Source of the DNA: Chryseobacterium viscerum
Lineage (GTDB): Bacteria > Bacteroidota > Bacteroidia > Flavobacteriales > Weeksellaceae
Assembly: GCF_002899945.2 (NCBI RefSeq)
Contig: NZ_PPEG02000006.1
Span: 1 to 64,000 of the forward strand
Length of the DNA stretch: 64,000 nt
Reading direction: 5' to 3'
Of the stretch, positions 53,784 through 62,769 are shown piece by piece (position 1 is the first letter of the stretch; every line of letters begins with the position of its first letter). The position numbers were made by a program, and so were the translations under genes. Under the pieces are notes generated by a model that saw nothing but the letters and a program-made list of their open reading frames with translations, was not told where the DNA came from and made no database searches.

Positions 53784-54087
53784 GATTTCTAAATTTTAAT
53801 TTGACTTGAATAATCTATTGCAAATATCTTTCAGAGAATCTTCAAAAAAGTATCAATAAAAATAGTCGAACTGATTTTAATAAATAAATGAGTTCGACCA
53901 TTTACACATAAAGGTACGAGTAATTACAAAACACTACAAATCAATTATTTAAAATTAAAACATAGGTTTAACTAGTCTATTTTCAATGCAATATGAAAAG
54001 ACGATTTTGAATTAAAATTTGTTGCAGAGGGATGCGAAAACAAACAAGCGGAAAAACACGGTCCTAAAAAGGAAGAAAATATTCTAT
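53784..54087. other. AT-rich intergenic stretch
   Basis: Holds the promoter of the hydrolase gene. No gene, repeat or terminator can be supported. Confidence 0.4.
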
Positions 54088-54837
54088 TTATTGTTTTACT
54101 GATATCTTTTTATTGCTTAAAAAATGAGCATAATAATTAGGAATCCCACTTTTCTCTATCCCGAGTAAAGTTTGTTCGAGTGGATAGGTTATCTGTACAA
54201 TTTCCGGGGTAATATTTTCCTCATCCAGAGTTAAAATAAGATAAGAAGCCAAACGGTTGTCTTCTTTGGACCTGCCTACAGAACCTGCATTCACAGCCCA
54301 TCCATTATTTTCAAAATGTTTTACAAATGATAAATGGGTATGCCCCATTACAATGACATCAGATTGAGATTCTTTCAGCATGTCGGAAAAAACCTCATCG
54401 TTTTCAGATTCATACATATAAGTATCATTGCTGGTAAGACTGGAATGTACAAGTTGGATATTCCAGTGCCTATTCCCTATCTTATAGTTTAATTTCAAAT
54501 GAAAAGGGAGTGCTGATAAAAACCTTTTGTTTTCTTCTGTAATATGCTTTTTGGAATGATCAATGGCAATAAACCTGACTTCTGTTTCTTCTTCTGAGTG
54601 TTTAGATAAAGGAATAACAGGAATATCAAAAGCAATTCTTTCATCATGATTTCCCATCAAACAAGGGATATTTAAGCTTCTCATCTTTTCAATCACTTCA
54701 TTTCCCCAGGGAGCAAAATCTACTAAATCCCCCAGACAGAATTTCTGACGAATCCCTCTTTCCTCTATATCCTTCAACACCGAATCCAGCGCAGGAAGAT
54801 TCCCATGCACATCACTAAAAACTGCAATCTGTATCAT
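54088..54837 (-). CDS. Metallophosphoesterase (YfcE/MPP-type)
   Basis: 249 residues from MIQIAVFSDVHGN; an ATG 23 codons upstream would add an unusual hydrophobic run. Metal-binding motifs are seen: FSDVHGNLPAL, LGDLVDFAPW, LMGNHDERI, MGHTHLSFV and VNAGSVGRS. The family hydrolyses phosphodiesters or acts on nucleotide-type substrates; the natural one is unknown. Confidence 0.88.
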   Translation of the reverse strand: MIQIAVFSDVHGNLPALDSVLKDIEERGIRQKFCLGDLVDFAPWGNEVIEKMRSLNIPCLMGNHDERIAFDIPVIPLSKHSEEETEVRFIAIDHSKKHITEENKRFLSALPFHLKLNYKIGNRHWNIQLVHSSLTSNDTYMYESENDEVFSDMLKESQSDVIVMGHTHLSFVKHFENNGWAVNAGSVGRSKEDNRLASYLILTLDEENITPEIVQITYPLEQTLLGIEKSGIPNYYAHFLSNKKISVKQ

Positions 54838-55028
54838 ATTCACTCTATTTGTCACAACAAATTTACAAGAGAGCCCTGACAACAGGATCAAAAAGCAGTA
54901 TGACATTTCACATGATTGGTAAAATTTAAATTATCATTATTATGATAGTTACGTATAATTTATATTATTTTTATTATACAAAGATCCATCCTAACTTTGC
55001 AGAGTAAAATTTAAACAATCATAAAAAA

Positions 55029-55646
55029 ATGAAAAAAGTATTAATCATCAACGGAGGACAGAATTTCGGACATTCCGGAGGAAAATATAATCAAACGATT
55101 GCAGAAAATACAGTAGCCGTTCTTAAAGAATTTGATAATGTAGAAGTAAAGATAACCAATGTAAGCGAAAACTATGATAAGAATGAAGAAGTACAGAAGT
55201 TTGTCTGGGCAGATTATATCATTTACCATACTCCGATCTGGTGGTTCCAGCTTCCGAATGGATTGAAAAAATATATCGATGAAGTGTTCACAGCAGGTCA
55301 TGCCAAAGGAATTTATATGAGCGACGGAAGAAATGCCGAGAATCCTGAAATCAACTATGGAACAGGTGGAATGCTTGGCGGCAGAAAATATATGCTGACG
55401 ACAAGCTGGAATGCTCCTGCAACAGCCTTCACTTTACCTGGAGAGTTCTTCAGTGAAAAAAGTGTGGACGATGGACCATTATTTGGTTTCCATAGAATGA
55501 ATGCTTTTGTTTCTTTAGAAAAAATGGAAAGCTTTCACTTCCATGATGTAGAGAAAAATGCAAATATAGAGCGTGACATGAAGCTTTATAGAGAGCATGT
55601 AAGAAACGTATTTGAAAAAGAATTGAAACCAGAATTGGTATCATGA
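55029..55646 (+). CDS. NAD(P)H-dependent quinone oxidoreductase (MdaB-like flavodoxin)
   Basis: 205 residues of flavodoxin fold: LIINGGQNFGHSGG for FMN phosphate, YHTPIWWFQLPNGLKKYIDE for the quinone site. MdaB-like enzymes reduce quinones by two electrons and so prevent redox cycling. Its stop overlaps the next gene by 4 bp. It opens a tightly packed run of four genes. Confidence 0.9.
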   Translation: MKKVLIINGGQNFGHSGGKYNQTIAENTVAVLKEFDNVEVKITNVSENYDKNEEVQKFVWADYIIYHTPIWWFQLPNGLKKYIDEVFTAGHAKGIYMSDGRNAENPEINYGTGGMLGGRKYMLTTSWNAPATAFTLPGEFFSEKSVDDGPLFGFHRMNAFVSLEKMESFHFHDVEKNANIERDMKLYREHVRNVFEKELKPELVS

Positions 55647-56527
55647 AAAAAGTACTGATAACAGGTATTACCGGCTATATTGGCGGAACTATCGCAAAAA
55701 AACTCCTTGACAGGAATTATGAAGTAACAGGACTGGTTCGTAATGAAACTCACGCAGAGGAACTGGAATCATTAGGCATCAAAACTATTGTGGGGAATAT
55801 CCATGATGAAGATCTTATAAAAACAGCTGTTTCTGATGTAGATGCTGTCATCCATAATGCGGATTCAGCTGATGATGCCTATACAGCAGATAACTTTATC
55901 AAAGCATTGGAAGGAAGTCATAAAACTTTTATATTCACTTCAGGTTCAGCTATTTTTGGAGGAAAGGAGAATGGTAAAAAAAGTGACTTTATCTTCAGAG
56001 AAGATTTTCCTTTGCAGCCAAGATTGGAAATGGCATCCAGGGTATTGATCAACAATTACGTCCTGCAATCGGCAAACAAAGGGATAAGAAGTGTCGTTAT
56101 TGTTCCTACAATGGTTTACGGAGAAGGTCTGGGAATAAAAAAAGACAGTATTCAGATTCCGGCTCTTATCAATTTTTCTAAGGAAAAAGGACATGGTGTC
56201 TATTTTGGTGAAGGTGAGAATATCTGGTCTAACTTACATATTGAAGACCTCGCAGAACTGTATGTACTTGCCTTGGAAAAAGCAAAAGGAAGCTCTATCT
56301 ATTATGCTGAAAATGGTTCGTCTTCCTTAAAAAACATTGCAGAGAACATCAGCAAAAAGTATAGCTTAAAGCCAGCAAAGTCATTAAGCATTCAAGATGC
56401 TGTTAATAAATTTGGTCCTGCAGGAGGCTATTTCGGCTTTGCATCTAATAGCAGATGCAGCTCAGATAAAGCCAAAGCAGAACTGGATTGGAAACCTATC
56501 TATAACTCAATTGAAAATTTTATTTAA
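55643..56527 (+). CDS. NAD-dependent epimerase/dehydratase family protein (extended SDR)
   Basis: 294 residues. A Rossmann start ITGITGYIGGTIAKKLLDR, then FTSGSAIFGGK and a YGEGLGI active region without the classic YxxxK in its usual place, so the chemistry may be that of an atypical or NmrA-like SDR. It overlaps the MdaB-like gene by 4 bp and is 2 bp before the ABM gene. Confidence 0.82.
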   Translation: MKKVLITGITGYIGGTIAKKLLDRNYEVTGLVRNETHAEELESLGIKTIVGNIHDEDLIKTAVSDVDAVIHNADSADDAYTADNFIKALEGSHKTFIFTSGSAIFGGKENGKKSDFIFREDFPLQPRLEMASRVLINNYVLQSANKGIRSVVIVPTMVYGEGLGIKKDSIQIPALINFSKEKGHGVYFGEGENIWSNLHIEDLAELYVLALEKAKGSSIYYAENGSSSLKNIAENISKKYSLKPAKSLSIQDAVNKFGPAGGYFGFASNSRCSSDKAKAELDWKPIYNSIENFI

Positions 56528-56529
56528 TT

Positions 56530-56817
56530 ATGAAAATTCACCTTACAGCCATTATAAAAGCCAAAGAAGAACACCAGTCAGAAGTATTGGAAGTTCTTCA
56601 GAATATGGTAAAAGAAACAAGAAAGGAAGAAGCATGCGAGCTTTATAATCTTCATCAGGGAATTGAAGACAAAAACGAATTTGTTTTCTACGAGATTTGG
56701 AAAAGCGCGGAAGGATTGGCTCAGCACAATCAGCAGCCTTACATCCAGGCATTCGGAGTTTTGGTAGATGAAAAGCTTCAGGAAAAACCACAGATTTATA
56801 CCACCAATATCATTTAA
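56530..56817 (+). CDS. Putative quinol monooxygenase (ABM domain)
   Basis: 95 residues with the antibiotic-biosynthesis-monooxygenase ferredoxin-like fold: IIKAKEEHQSEVLEVLQNMV and YEIWKSAEGLAQHNQQ, as in YgiN, which pairs with MdaB in Escherichia coli. Here too the two share an operon. It is 2 bp after the SDR gene and 1 bp before the DJ-1 gene. Confidence 0.85.
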   Translation: MKIHLTAIIKAKEEHQSEVLEVLQNMVKETRKEEACELYNLHQGIEDKNEFVFYEIWKSAEGLAQHNQQPYIQAFGVLVDEKLQEKPQIYTTNII

Positions 56818-56818
56818 G

Positions 56819-57571
56819 ATGAAAAAATTAGCGTTTTTAATGCTGGCTATCTTCACGATAGGATTCATGCAGGCACAAACCAAAAAATCAAAAAATATGA
56901 AAAAGAAAATCTTATTCGTCGTAACCAGCCATGATAAAAAAGGGAGCACTGGTGAAGATACAGGATATTATTTGGGCGAAGTTTCTCACCCATGGGAAGT
57001 TCTTCACCAAGCAGGATATAAAATTGACTTTGTAAGCCCAAAAGGAGGAACTCCTCCGGTAGATGGATTTGATTTGAAAGATCCTGTCAACAAGGAGTTC
57101 TGGGAAAACAAAGAGTATAAGAACAAGATTGATCATTCTATGACACCCTCGCAGGTGAATCCAAAAGAGTATTCAACCATCTTTTATGCCGGAGGACACG
57201 GAGCTATGTGGGATTTTGCGGATAATACGGAACTGGCAGATATCGCTTCAAAAATTTATGAAAATGGAGGTATTGTAGCAGGGGTATGTCATGGTCCGGC
57301 AGGTTTGGTGAATATCAAACTGAATAACGGAAAATATCTTGTAGACGGAAAGAAAATCAATGCTTTTACCAATGAAGAGGAATCTGAAGTAAAATTGACA
57401 AATGTTGTTCCTTTCTTATTGGAAGATAAACTGAAAGAAAGAGGGGCAAAATTTGAAAAATCGGGGCTTTGGCAGAATCATGTTGTTGCAGATCAGAGAG
57501 TGATCACAGGTCAGAATCCACAGTCTGCAAAAAGTGTTGGAGAAGCAATTTTAAAAGAATTAAAGAAATAA
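56819..57571 (+). CDS. DJ-1/PfpI family protein, exported, class I glutamine amidotransferase-like
   Basis: 250 residues from MKKLAFLMLAIF; an in-frame ATG at 56768 lies inside the upstream gene and is rejected. A signal peptide (about 1-18) is followed by the DJ-1/PfpI domain: the GAMWDF region, and Cys in GIVAGVCHGPAGLV as nucleophile with its Glu and His. This pattern matches the Hsp31-like glyoxalase III/deglycase group. An exported form is less usual. Confidence 0.83.
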   Translation: MKKLAFLMLAIFTIGFMQAQTKKSKNMKKKILFVVTSHDKKGSTGEDTGYYLGEVSHPWEVLHQAGYKIDFVSPKGGTPPVDGFDLKDPVNKEFWENKEYKNKIDHSMTPSQVNPKEYSTIFYAGGHGAMWDFADNTELADIASKIYENGGIVAGVCHGPAGLVNIKLNNGKYLVDGKKINAFTNEEESEVKLTNVVPFLLEDKLKERGAKFEKSGLWQNHVVADQRVITGQNPQSAKSVGEAILKELKK

Positions 57572-57583
57572 CAGTCAATTTTT

Positions 57584-57600
57584 AACCACAAAAGTCACAA
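57584..57600 (+). repeat. Copy of the CCACAAAAGTCAC intergenic repeat
   Basis: AACCACAAAAGTCACAA, the same end motif as both ends of the element at 59837-60032. It is only a partial copy. Confidence 0.6.
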
Positions 57601-57652
57601 CAGTTTTTCAGATACTTAAGTTATTAAAAGTGTCATTGAAACTGCGAGAATT

Positions 57653-57703
57653 CCCCTCCTCCGGAGGGGTGGCAGAAATTCAAAGAATTTTTGACGGGGT
57701 GGT
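57653..57703 (+). repeat. Dispersed intergenic repeat, copy B
   Basis: CCCCTCCTCCGGAGGGGTGG, an A/T-rich centre and GACGGGGTGGT. It is a reverse-oriented relative of 50709-50754. The inner CCCCTCC/GGAGGGG arms can form a hairpin. Confidence 0.75.
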
Positions 57704-57735
57704 AAATAAAAACAATCAATTTTAAAACAAACAAA

Positions 57736-58719
57736 ATGGAATATAGAAAATTAGGAAACACTGATTTGGAATTATCAACCATCACACACGGAGCTTTTGC
57801 TATCGGAGGAAATATGTGGGGAGGTAATGAAAAACAGGACTCTATCAACTCTATTCACGCATCATTGGATCATGGAGTAACTTCTATCGACACGGCACCT
57901 TTCTATGGTTTCGGATTGAGTGAGGAAATGATCGGGGAAGCCATTAAAGGAAAAGACCGTTCAAAAATTCAGCTTTTAACAAAATTCGGGCTGGTATGGG
58001 ACGGAAGCAACAACGGAAAAGGAGAGTTTTTCTTTGATGCTGAAGACGAAGGAAAAACGATTCCGGTATATAAAGTAGCTTCTAAGGAAAACATCATCAA
58101 AGAAGTTGAAGAAAGTTTAAAAAGATTAGGAACGGATTATATTGACCTTTTACAGCTTCACTGGCCAGACAGTACAACTCCTATCTGCGAAACAATGGAA
58201 GCAATGGAATTATTGATCCAGCAAGGAAAAATCCGTACCGCAGGAGTAAGTAATTACAGTGTAGCCCAGATGGAAGAAGCCAACAGAACCTTAAAGCTTG
58301 CCAGCAACCAGGTTTCTTACAGTATGCTGAATAGAGCCATTGAAAACGATCTTGTTCCTTATTCTTTGGAAAACAATTCAGGAATTATTGTGTACAGCCC
58401 GATGGAAAGAGGTCTTTTGACCGGTAAATATTTCAAGGAAACTCAATTAAAAGATAACGATCACAGAAACGGATATTTCTCACAGTTTGACTTGAACAAA
58501 GTAAAAACTTTCTTAGAAAAAATTGAACCTATTGCACAGGAAAAAGGAGCCAGCCTTTCTCAACTGGTTTTAAGATGGACTACGCTGCAGCCGGCAATTA
58601 CAGTCGTATTGGCAGGAGCAAGAAATGCACAGCAAGCCATCGAAAACGCAAAAGCAATGTCTATTGACCTTTCACAGGAAGAATTGAACTTCATCAATTC
58701 AGCGTTGAGCGAAATTTAA
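57736..58719 (+). CDS. Aldo/keto reductase (YajO/Tas-like)
   Basis: 327 residues of AKR barrel. DTAPFYGFGLSEEM holds the catalytic Asp and Tyr, LLTKFGLVW the Lys, and LLQLHWPDSTTP the His. A closing IENAKAMSIDLSQEE segment follows. It reduces aldehydes and ketones, and probably helps remove reactive carbonyls in the same stretch as MdaB and DJ-1. Confidence 0.9.
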   Translation: MEYRKLGNTDLELSTITHGAFAIGGNMWGGNEKQDSINSIHASLDHGVTSIDTAPFYGFGLSEEMIGEAIKGKDRSKIQLLTKFGLVWDGSNNGKGEFFFDAEDEGKTIPVYKVASKENIIKEVEESLKRLGTDYIDLLQLHWPDSTTPICETMEAMELLIQQGKIRTAGVSNYSVAQMEEANRTLKLASNQVSYSMLNRAIENDLVPYSLENNSGIIVYSPMERGLLTGKYFKETQLKDNDHRNGYFSQFDLNKVKTFLEKIEPIAQEKGASLSQLVLRWTTLQPAITVVLAGARNAQQAIENAKAMSIDLSQEELNFINSALSEI

Positions 58720-58821
58720 TATAAACGCTGGAAGAAGGAGGATGGAAGTACTATCAGACTTCATAAACCTCCCTCTCCCCTCTTCCAGCCTCCTTTCCCT
58801 AAACCTCAAACATCATAGAAA

Positions 58822-59790
58822 ATGAAAAAGAATCTGATCAAAATGTTCGGATTGGTAACCTTATTGACCCTAAACAGCATTACATTAAAGGGGCAAACGC
58901 TTGTCAATCCGGAAGATCAATCATGGTATCCTTCTGCTTACGGAGCACAGGACGAAATCGGAGCGGCCAATCTATTGACTCCGGAAGTTGTAAAACAGGC
59001 TTTAGGACTGGTAAAACAAGGTAAAACGCTAGCACTTGCTGTTCCAATTGATAAAAACCTTCCGGCTTTCAGACACAGAAGCTTCAATCTATACAACATT
59101 CAACCTGGGGAACAGGGAGGAAAAAGCATAGGCCCGAATAAATTCACCTTCAATGATGAATTGGTCAATGGATGGACCGGAGTGGGAACACAACTGAACG
59201 GTATCGGGCACATTGGTATTGACAACACTTACTACAACGGAAATAAAGCAGCAGATTTTGTAACCGTAGAAGGCGTGAAAAAGCTGGGTGTTGAAAAAGT
59301 ACCGCCATTCGTTACCCGCGGTGTAGTCCTTGATATGACTGCTCATTATGGAAAATCAATTGTACCCGGAGGAACAGAATTTACTGTAGAAGACATCAAA
59401 TCCGTTTTAAAGAAACAGAACCTTACGCTAAGAAAAGGAGATGTCATTCTTTTCAATACGGGATGGCTTGAATTGATCGGTAAAGACAACAAACAGTTTC
59501 TGGAAACAGAACCGGGAATAGGAATGGAAGCAGCAAAATGGCTTGCCGATCAGGGAATCGTTGCTTTTGGTGGAGACACCTGGGCTTCTGAAGTATATCC
59601 CAATCCGAAAACCAAAGAAGAATTTCCAATCAATCAATTTATGCTCGCTAAAAAAGGGATTTATAATCTGGAGCTGATTGACAGCCGTCCTTTGGTGAAG
59701 CAAAAAGTCTGGGAATTTTTATTCGTACTGGGACAACCTCTGTATGTAGGATCTACCCAGGTGAATGTGAATCCTGTTGCAATTTATTAA
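58822..59790 (+). CDS. Exported cyclase family protein (kynurenine formamidase/isatin hydrolase-like)
   Basis: 322 residues with a signal peptide (about 1-25). The metal site that is HxGTHxD in kynurenine formamidase appears here as GHIGIDNTYYNG, with VTRGVVLDMTAHYG and VILFNTGWLEL as further family features. The family hydrolyses amide or lactam bonds. Its location outside the cytoplasm is unusual for kynurenine breakdown. Confidence 0.82.
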   Translation: MKKNLIKMFGLVTLLTLNSITLKGQTLVNPEDQSWYPSAYGAQDEIGAANLLTPEVVKQALGLVKQGKTLALAVPIDKNLPAFRHRSFNLYNIQPGEQGGKSIGPNKFTFNDELVNGWTGVGTQLNGIGHIGIDNTYYNGNKAADFVTVEGVKKLGVEKVPPFVTRGVVLDMTAHYGKSIVPGGTEFTVEDIKSVLKKQNLTLRKGDVILFNTGWLELIGKDNKQFLETEPGIGMEAAKWLADQGIVAFGGDTWASEVYPNPKTKEEFPINQFMLAKKGIYNLELIDSRPLVKQKVWEFLFVLGQPLYVGSTQVNVNPVAIY

Positions 59791-59836
59791 TTTAAATACT
59801 ACAGTATGAGGTTGTTTAAACTTTTATATTCATTAT

Positions 59837-60032
59837 TTTAACCACAAAAGACACAAAAGTTTTAAACATTTAAGTTTTTTCAGAATCAGGCCTTATGCGT
59901 AATAAGTACACCTAAGTTTTGTAAAAAACTTTAATTTTCATCTTGTGTGAACTTTTCTGCGGTATCATTTTAAACTTACTTAAGTGAACTCAAGTGTATT
60001 AAAATGAAACCTTTGTGACTTTTGTGGTTTGG
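59837..60032. repeat. Intergenic element with terminal inverted repeats
   Basis: The left end AACCACAAAAGACACAAAAG (from 59840) and the reverse complement of the right end, AACCACAAAAGTCACAAAGG (to about 60029), are nearly the same. A partial copy lies at 57584-57600. The interior (about 150 bp) has no ORF. Confidence 0.7.
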
Positions 60033-60169
60033 TAAAATTCAAACAACTTTTATATCCGAGAAACGGAGAGACAATGTAATTCCGGTTTAAAAAATAAAAT
60101 TAACCTTTAGATTTATTTTTAGAATTAATACCCAAACCGCGTTACACTGTCACTTTGCATCTTGCATCA
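60033..60169. other. Non-coding intergenic stretch
   Basis: Rest of the 59791-60279 gap. Low-complexity TTCCATCCTCCATCACCC-type sequence occurs at its right part (60249-60268), related in composition to 58735-58800. No gene is seen. Confidence 0.4.
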
Positions 60170-60201
60170 AAACGGCCTTTCAAAAATTTGAAAGGCCGTT
60201 T
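60170..60201 (-). terminator. Hairpin, possible terminator
   Basis: AAACGGCCTTTC pairs with GAAAGGCCGTTT around an A/T loop. The T tract after it on the minus strand is weak. It is 79 bp beyond the AhpD-family stop. Confidence 0.5.
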
Positions 60202-60279
60202 CTTAAAATAAAGTAAACATCCGCAGATGATGCAGTCTTCATCAACTTCCATCCTCCATCACCCATCTTCCTGGCTTCA

Positions 60280-60723
60280 CTATTTTCCAACCGGAAGATG
60301 AGTACTCACTGCAATTCTGTTCCATGCATTGATCGTTACAATAGCCATAATAATCTGTGCAATCTGGTTATCATCAAAAAACGACTTTGCTTTTTGATAC
60401 GTTTCTTCAGTTAATCCTTTGTCGCTTATCAATGTAATTTCCTCTGTCATCGCCAAAAGCACCTGCTCTTCTTCTGTAAAGAATTCTTTTGCTTCTGTCC
60501 ATCCGTTTAGAATGAAAATTCTTTGAGGAGTTTCCCCATATTTGATGGCATCTTTTGTATGCATATCAAGACAAAAAGCACATTTATTGATTTGTGAAGC
60601 TCTGATCTTAATCAGTTCCTTCTGAATGTGTGTCAATGAAATTGTTTGTAGGTATCCTTCCAATCCAAGCATCGCTTTATACGCTGCTGAGTCTACTGTT
60701 GCAATATTTAATCTTGCGCTCAT
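60280..60723 (-). CDS. AhpD/carboxymuconolactone decarboxylase family protein
   Basis: 147 residues with the CxxC active-site motif in INKCAFCLDMHTKDA (Cys pair and following His) and a closing TINAWNRIAVSTHLPVG. These all-helical proteins use the thiol pair for peroxidase or redox work. It follows a DoxX gene by 7 bp on the same strand, so the two form a unit; the AhpD-DoxX pairing recurs in many bacteria. Confidence 0.88.
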   Translation of the reverse strand: MSARLNIATVDSAAYKAMLGLEGYLQTISLTHIQKELIKIRASQINKCAFCLDMHTKDAIKYGETPQRIFILNGWTEAKEFFTEEEQVLLAMTEEITLISDKGLTEETYQKAKSFFDDNQIAQIIMAIVTINAWNRIAVSTHLPVGK

Positions 60724-60730
60724 TATATTA

Positions 60731-61162
60731 TTATTTTTTGGTTAATTGATCTATACTTAAAGAATATTGTTGTTGAACTGCCAATAAAAGAGCCGCAGCA
60801 CTTGCCACCCAAACAGAATAGTTTAGTGGGGCTTTTGGTCCTGATGCAATGGTCATGGATATGGCAAAAATCAACAGCAGAATACTGCTTCCGTAAGCCG
60901 CAATTTTAGTTTTAAATCCTACTATCAGCATCAGAGGAAAAAGGATTTCTAAAAAGGTAGCGGCATATGCTGAAAATGTACTCAAAGCTTCCGGCAGAAA
61001 AAACGTCAGCTGTCTTGTATATTCTTCAAAACTGGCCATGTTTCCCCATGATGAGTTTTCTTTGCTCCATAACCCGAACCGGTCTGCCACTGCAGAAAGC
61101 ATGGTTACCCCAAGAGCAAGTCTTAAAAATAGCTGCGGAAATTGATTTTTTGTATCTGTCAT
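60731..61162 (-). CDS. DoxX family membrane protein
   Basis: 143 residues from MTDTKNQFPQL; an ATG seven codons upstream lies very close to a possible promoter element and is less likely. Four membrane spans with LFLRLALGVTMLSAVADRFG, the family signature. DoxX-like proteins are linked to redox and quinone processes at the membrane. Confidence 0.87.
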   Translation of the reverse strand: MTDTKNQFPQLFLRLALGVTMLSAVADRFGLWSKENSSWGNMASFEEYTRQLTFFLPEALSTFSAYAATFLEILFPLMLIVGFKTKIAAYGSSILLLIFAISMTIASGPKAPLNYSVWVASAAALLLAVQQQYSLSIDQLTKK

Positions 61163-61225
61163 TGTATTGGCTTTTAATAACATGACAAATTTCCGCTTTC
61201 TGATCCGTAAAAATCTTAAACTGGT

Positions 61226-61798
61226 TTAAGAACGTAATTTTGCCCTGATTTCACTCAGATATTCTGGCGTAAAACCTAAAAAGGAAGCAATTAAGTATTG
61301 CGGAATTCTTTGGATAAACCAAGGATACAACGTACTGAAATGTACATAATATTCTTCTTTTGTCATCTCATAAATATAACGGATTCTTTTTTCCGCAGCA
61401 GCATATGCTGTTTGGTATACCATTCTGAAATAACGTTCCATAATGGGATGCTTTTCCAATAGAAGTTCCTGAGACTGAAAATCAATGGTCAAAATTTTAG
61501 AATTTTCTACAGACTGAATATTAAAGCCTGACTTCATCTGTTTTTCAAAAGCAAAAGTATCTGACATCCACCAGTTTTCTATAGCAAATTCCGTGGTTTG
61601 TTCTACTCCTTTTTCATTGACGAAAAACTTTCTCAGACATCCTTCCAAAACAAAATATTTCAACTTACAAACATCACCCTCAAGCATCAGGTTTTCTTTC
61701 TTTTTCACTTTTAAAACCTGAAAAAAAGAAATGATCGAAGTAAATTCCTCGTCATTGACCGTAATGAATTTATCTAAATGTGTTTTGAAAGCTTCCAT
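61226..61798 (-). CDS. Crp/Fnr family transcriptional regulator
   Basis: 190 residues. A cyclic-nucleotide-like beta-barrel (about 15-125) with LEGDVCKLKYFVLEGCLRKF, then a winged helix (about 140-190) with YLIASFLGFTPEYLSEIRAK. No Fe-S Cys cluster is seen. It lies 43 bp upstream of the DoxX-AhpD unit in the same direction and is divergent from a DUF1304 gene, so it may control one or both. Confidence 0.88.
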   Translation of the reverse strand: MEAFKTHLDKFITVNDEEFTSIISFFQVLKVKKKENLMLEGDVCKLKYFVLEGCLRKFFVNEKGVEQTTEFAIENWWMSDTFAFEKQMKSGFNIQSVENSKILTIDFQSQELLLEKHPIMERYFRMVYQTAYAAAEKRIRYIYEMTKEEYYVHFSTLYPWFIQRIPQYLIASFLGFTPEYLSEIRAKLRS

Positions 61799-61862
61799 TG
61801 TAAAATTTAGTAACCAAACTTAACTTTATTTTTTTAGTTTTACAATGAGAAAATATTGAATC

Positions 61863-62228
61863 ATGGAAATCATTGCTAAAATTCTGATCGCAGTCGTTGC
61901 ACTGGAACATATTTATATTCTTTGGATGGAAATGTTTGCATGGGAAACTAAAGGAAAAGAAGTTTTCAAAGCTGCTCTTCCTGCAGAAATGTTTAAACCC
62001 ACCAAAGGATTAGCCGCCAACCAGGGCCTTTACAATGGTTTTCTGGCTGCAGGATTGATCTGGTCATTTCTGATTAAAGATCCGCAATGGCAAACGAATG
62101 TAGCACTCTTCTTTTTAGGATGTGTAGCTGTAGCAGGAATCTATGGAGCAATTTCAGCGACTAAAAAAATATTTTTCGTTCAGGCTTTGCCCGCTATCCT
62201 GGCCATTATTGCCGTTTTATTGAAGTAA
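61863..62228 (+). CDS. DUF1304 family membrane protein
   Basis: 121 residues with about four spans and the family pattern LEHIYILWMEMFAWETKG and AANQGLYNGFLAAGLIW. Function is not known. It is divergent from the Crp/Fnr gene with 64 bp between the starts. Confidence 0.85.
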   Translation: MEIIAKILIAVVALEHIYILWMEMFAWETKGKEVFKAALPAEMFKPTKGLAANQGLYNGFLAAGLIWSFLIKDPQWQTNVALFFLGCVAVAGIYGAISATKKIFFVQALPAILAIIAVLLK

Positions 62229-62769
62229 TTTCATTGTCCTTATTTTTAAAGATCTTCTTAAAAATATTTACATGATCAATACCCTCTTATCTTTTATGAT
62301 AAGGGAAAAATTACTATGAATATCTCCTCCCATCATCAGACTTAAAACCAGCTTCTTACGTCCCAAAAAATCCATTTAATATAAAATTCGTAAATTTGCA
62401 TCGTCATAAAAGATTGATACACAGTTTTTTTTATATTGACCTGCATTGTGATGAAATGCAGAAATTCAAGTTGTTCAGTACACATATCCGTAATTACTTC
62501 ATCAGTAATTTAATTGTAGAATCGATGTAAAAGATTAAGTTCTTTTTACATGATACACTCTTTTTCTAGAGTATAATCTATTGAAATATTTAAAATAAAC
62601 ATAAGGCTTAGATGCTTTGTGGCTTTATTTTTTTGTAAAAAGCTTCTATCATGATAAGAAGCTTAGTAGATTATTTTATGCTATCGTCATCACCAGAACA
62701 ACAATGTAAAATGGGGTATAATGAATTGGTGTACAATTTTTTATACCATTAATTAAAAAAAATCTGAAT
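62229..62769. other. Long leader/intergenic region upstream of proV
   Basis: 541 bp without a convincing gene. It holds a hairpin (62640-62664) and A/T-rich tracts. No known riboswitch is recognised. Confidence 0.4.
62640..62664. promoter_or_regulatory. Hairpin upstream of proV
   Basis: AAGCTTCT (62640-62647) pairs with AGAAGCTT (62657-62664) around ATCATGATA. It lies 106 bp before the proV ATG and could be a leader structure or a regulator site. No poly-T tract follows. Confidence 0.5.

Noticed and set aside
62229..62769. Riboswitch upstream of proV
   Set aside because: Only one simple hairpin is seen. No conserved core of a known osmotic or c-di-AMP riboswitch can be recognised.
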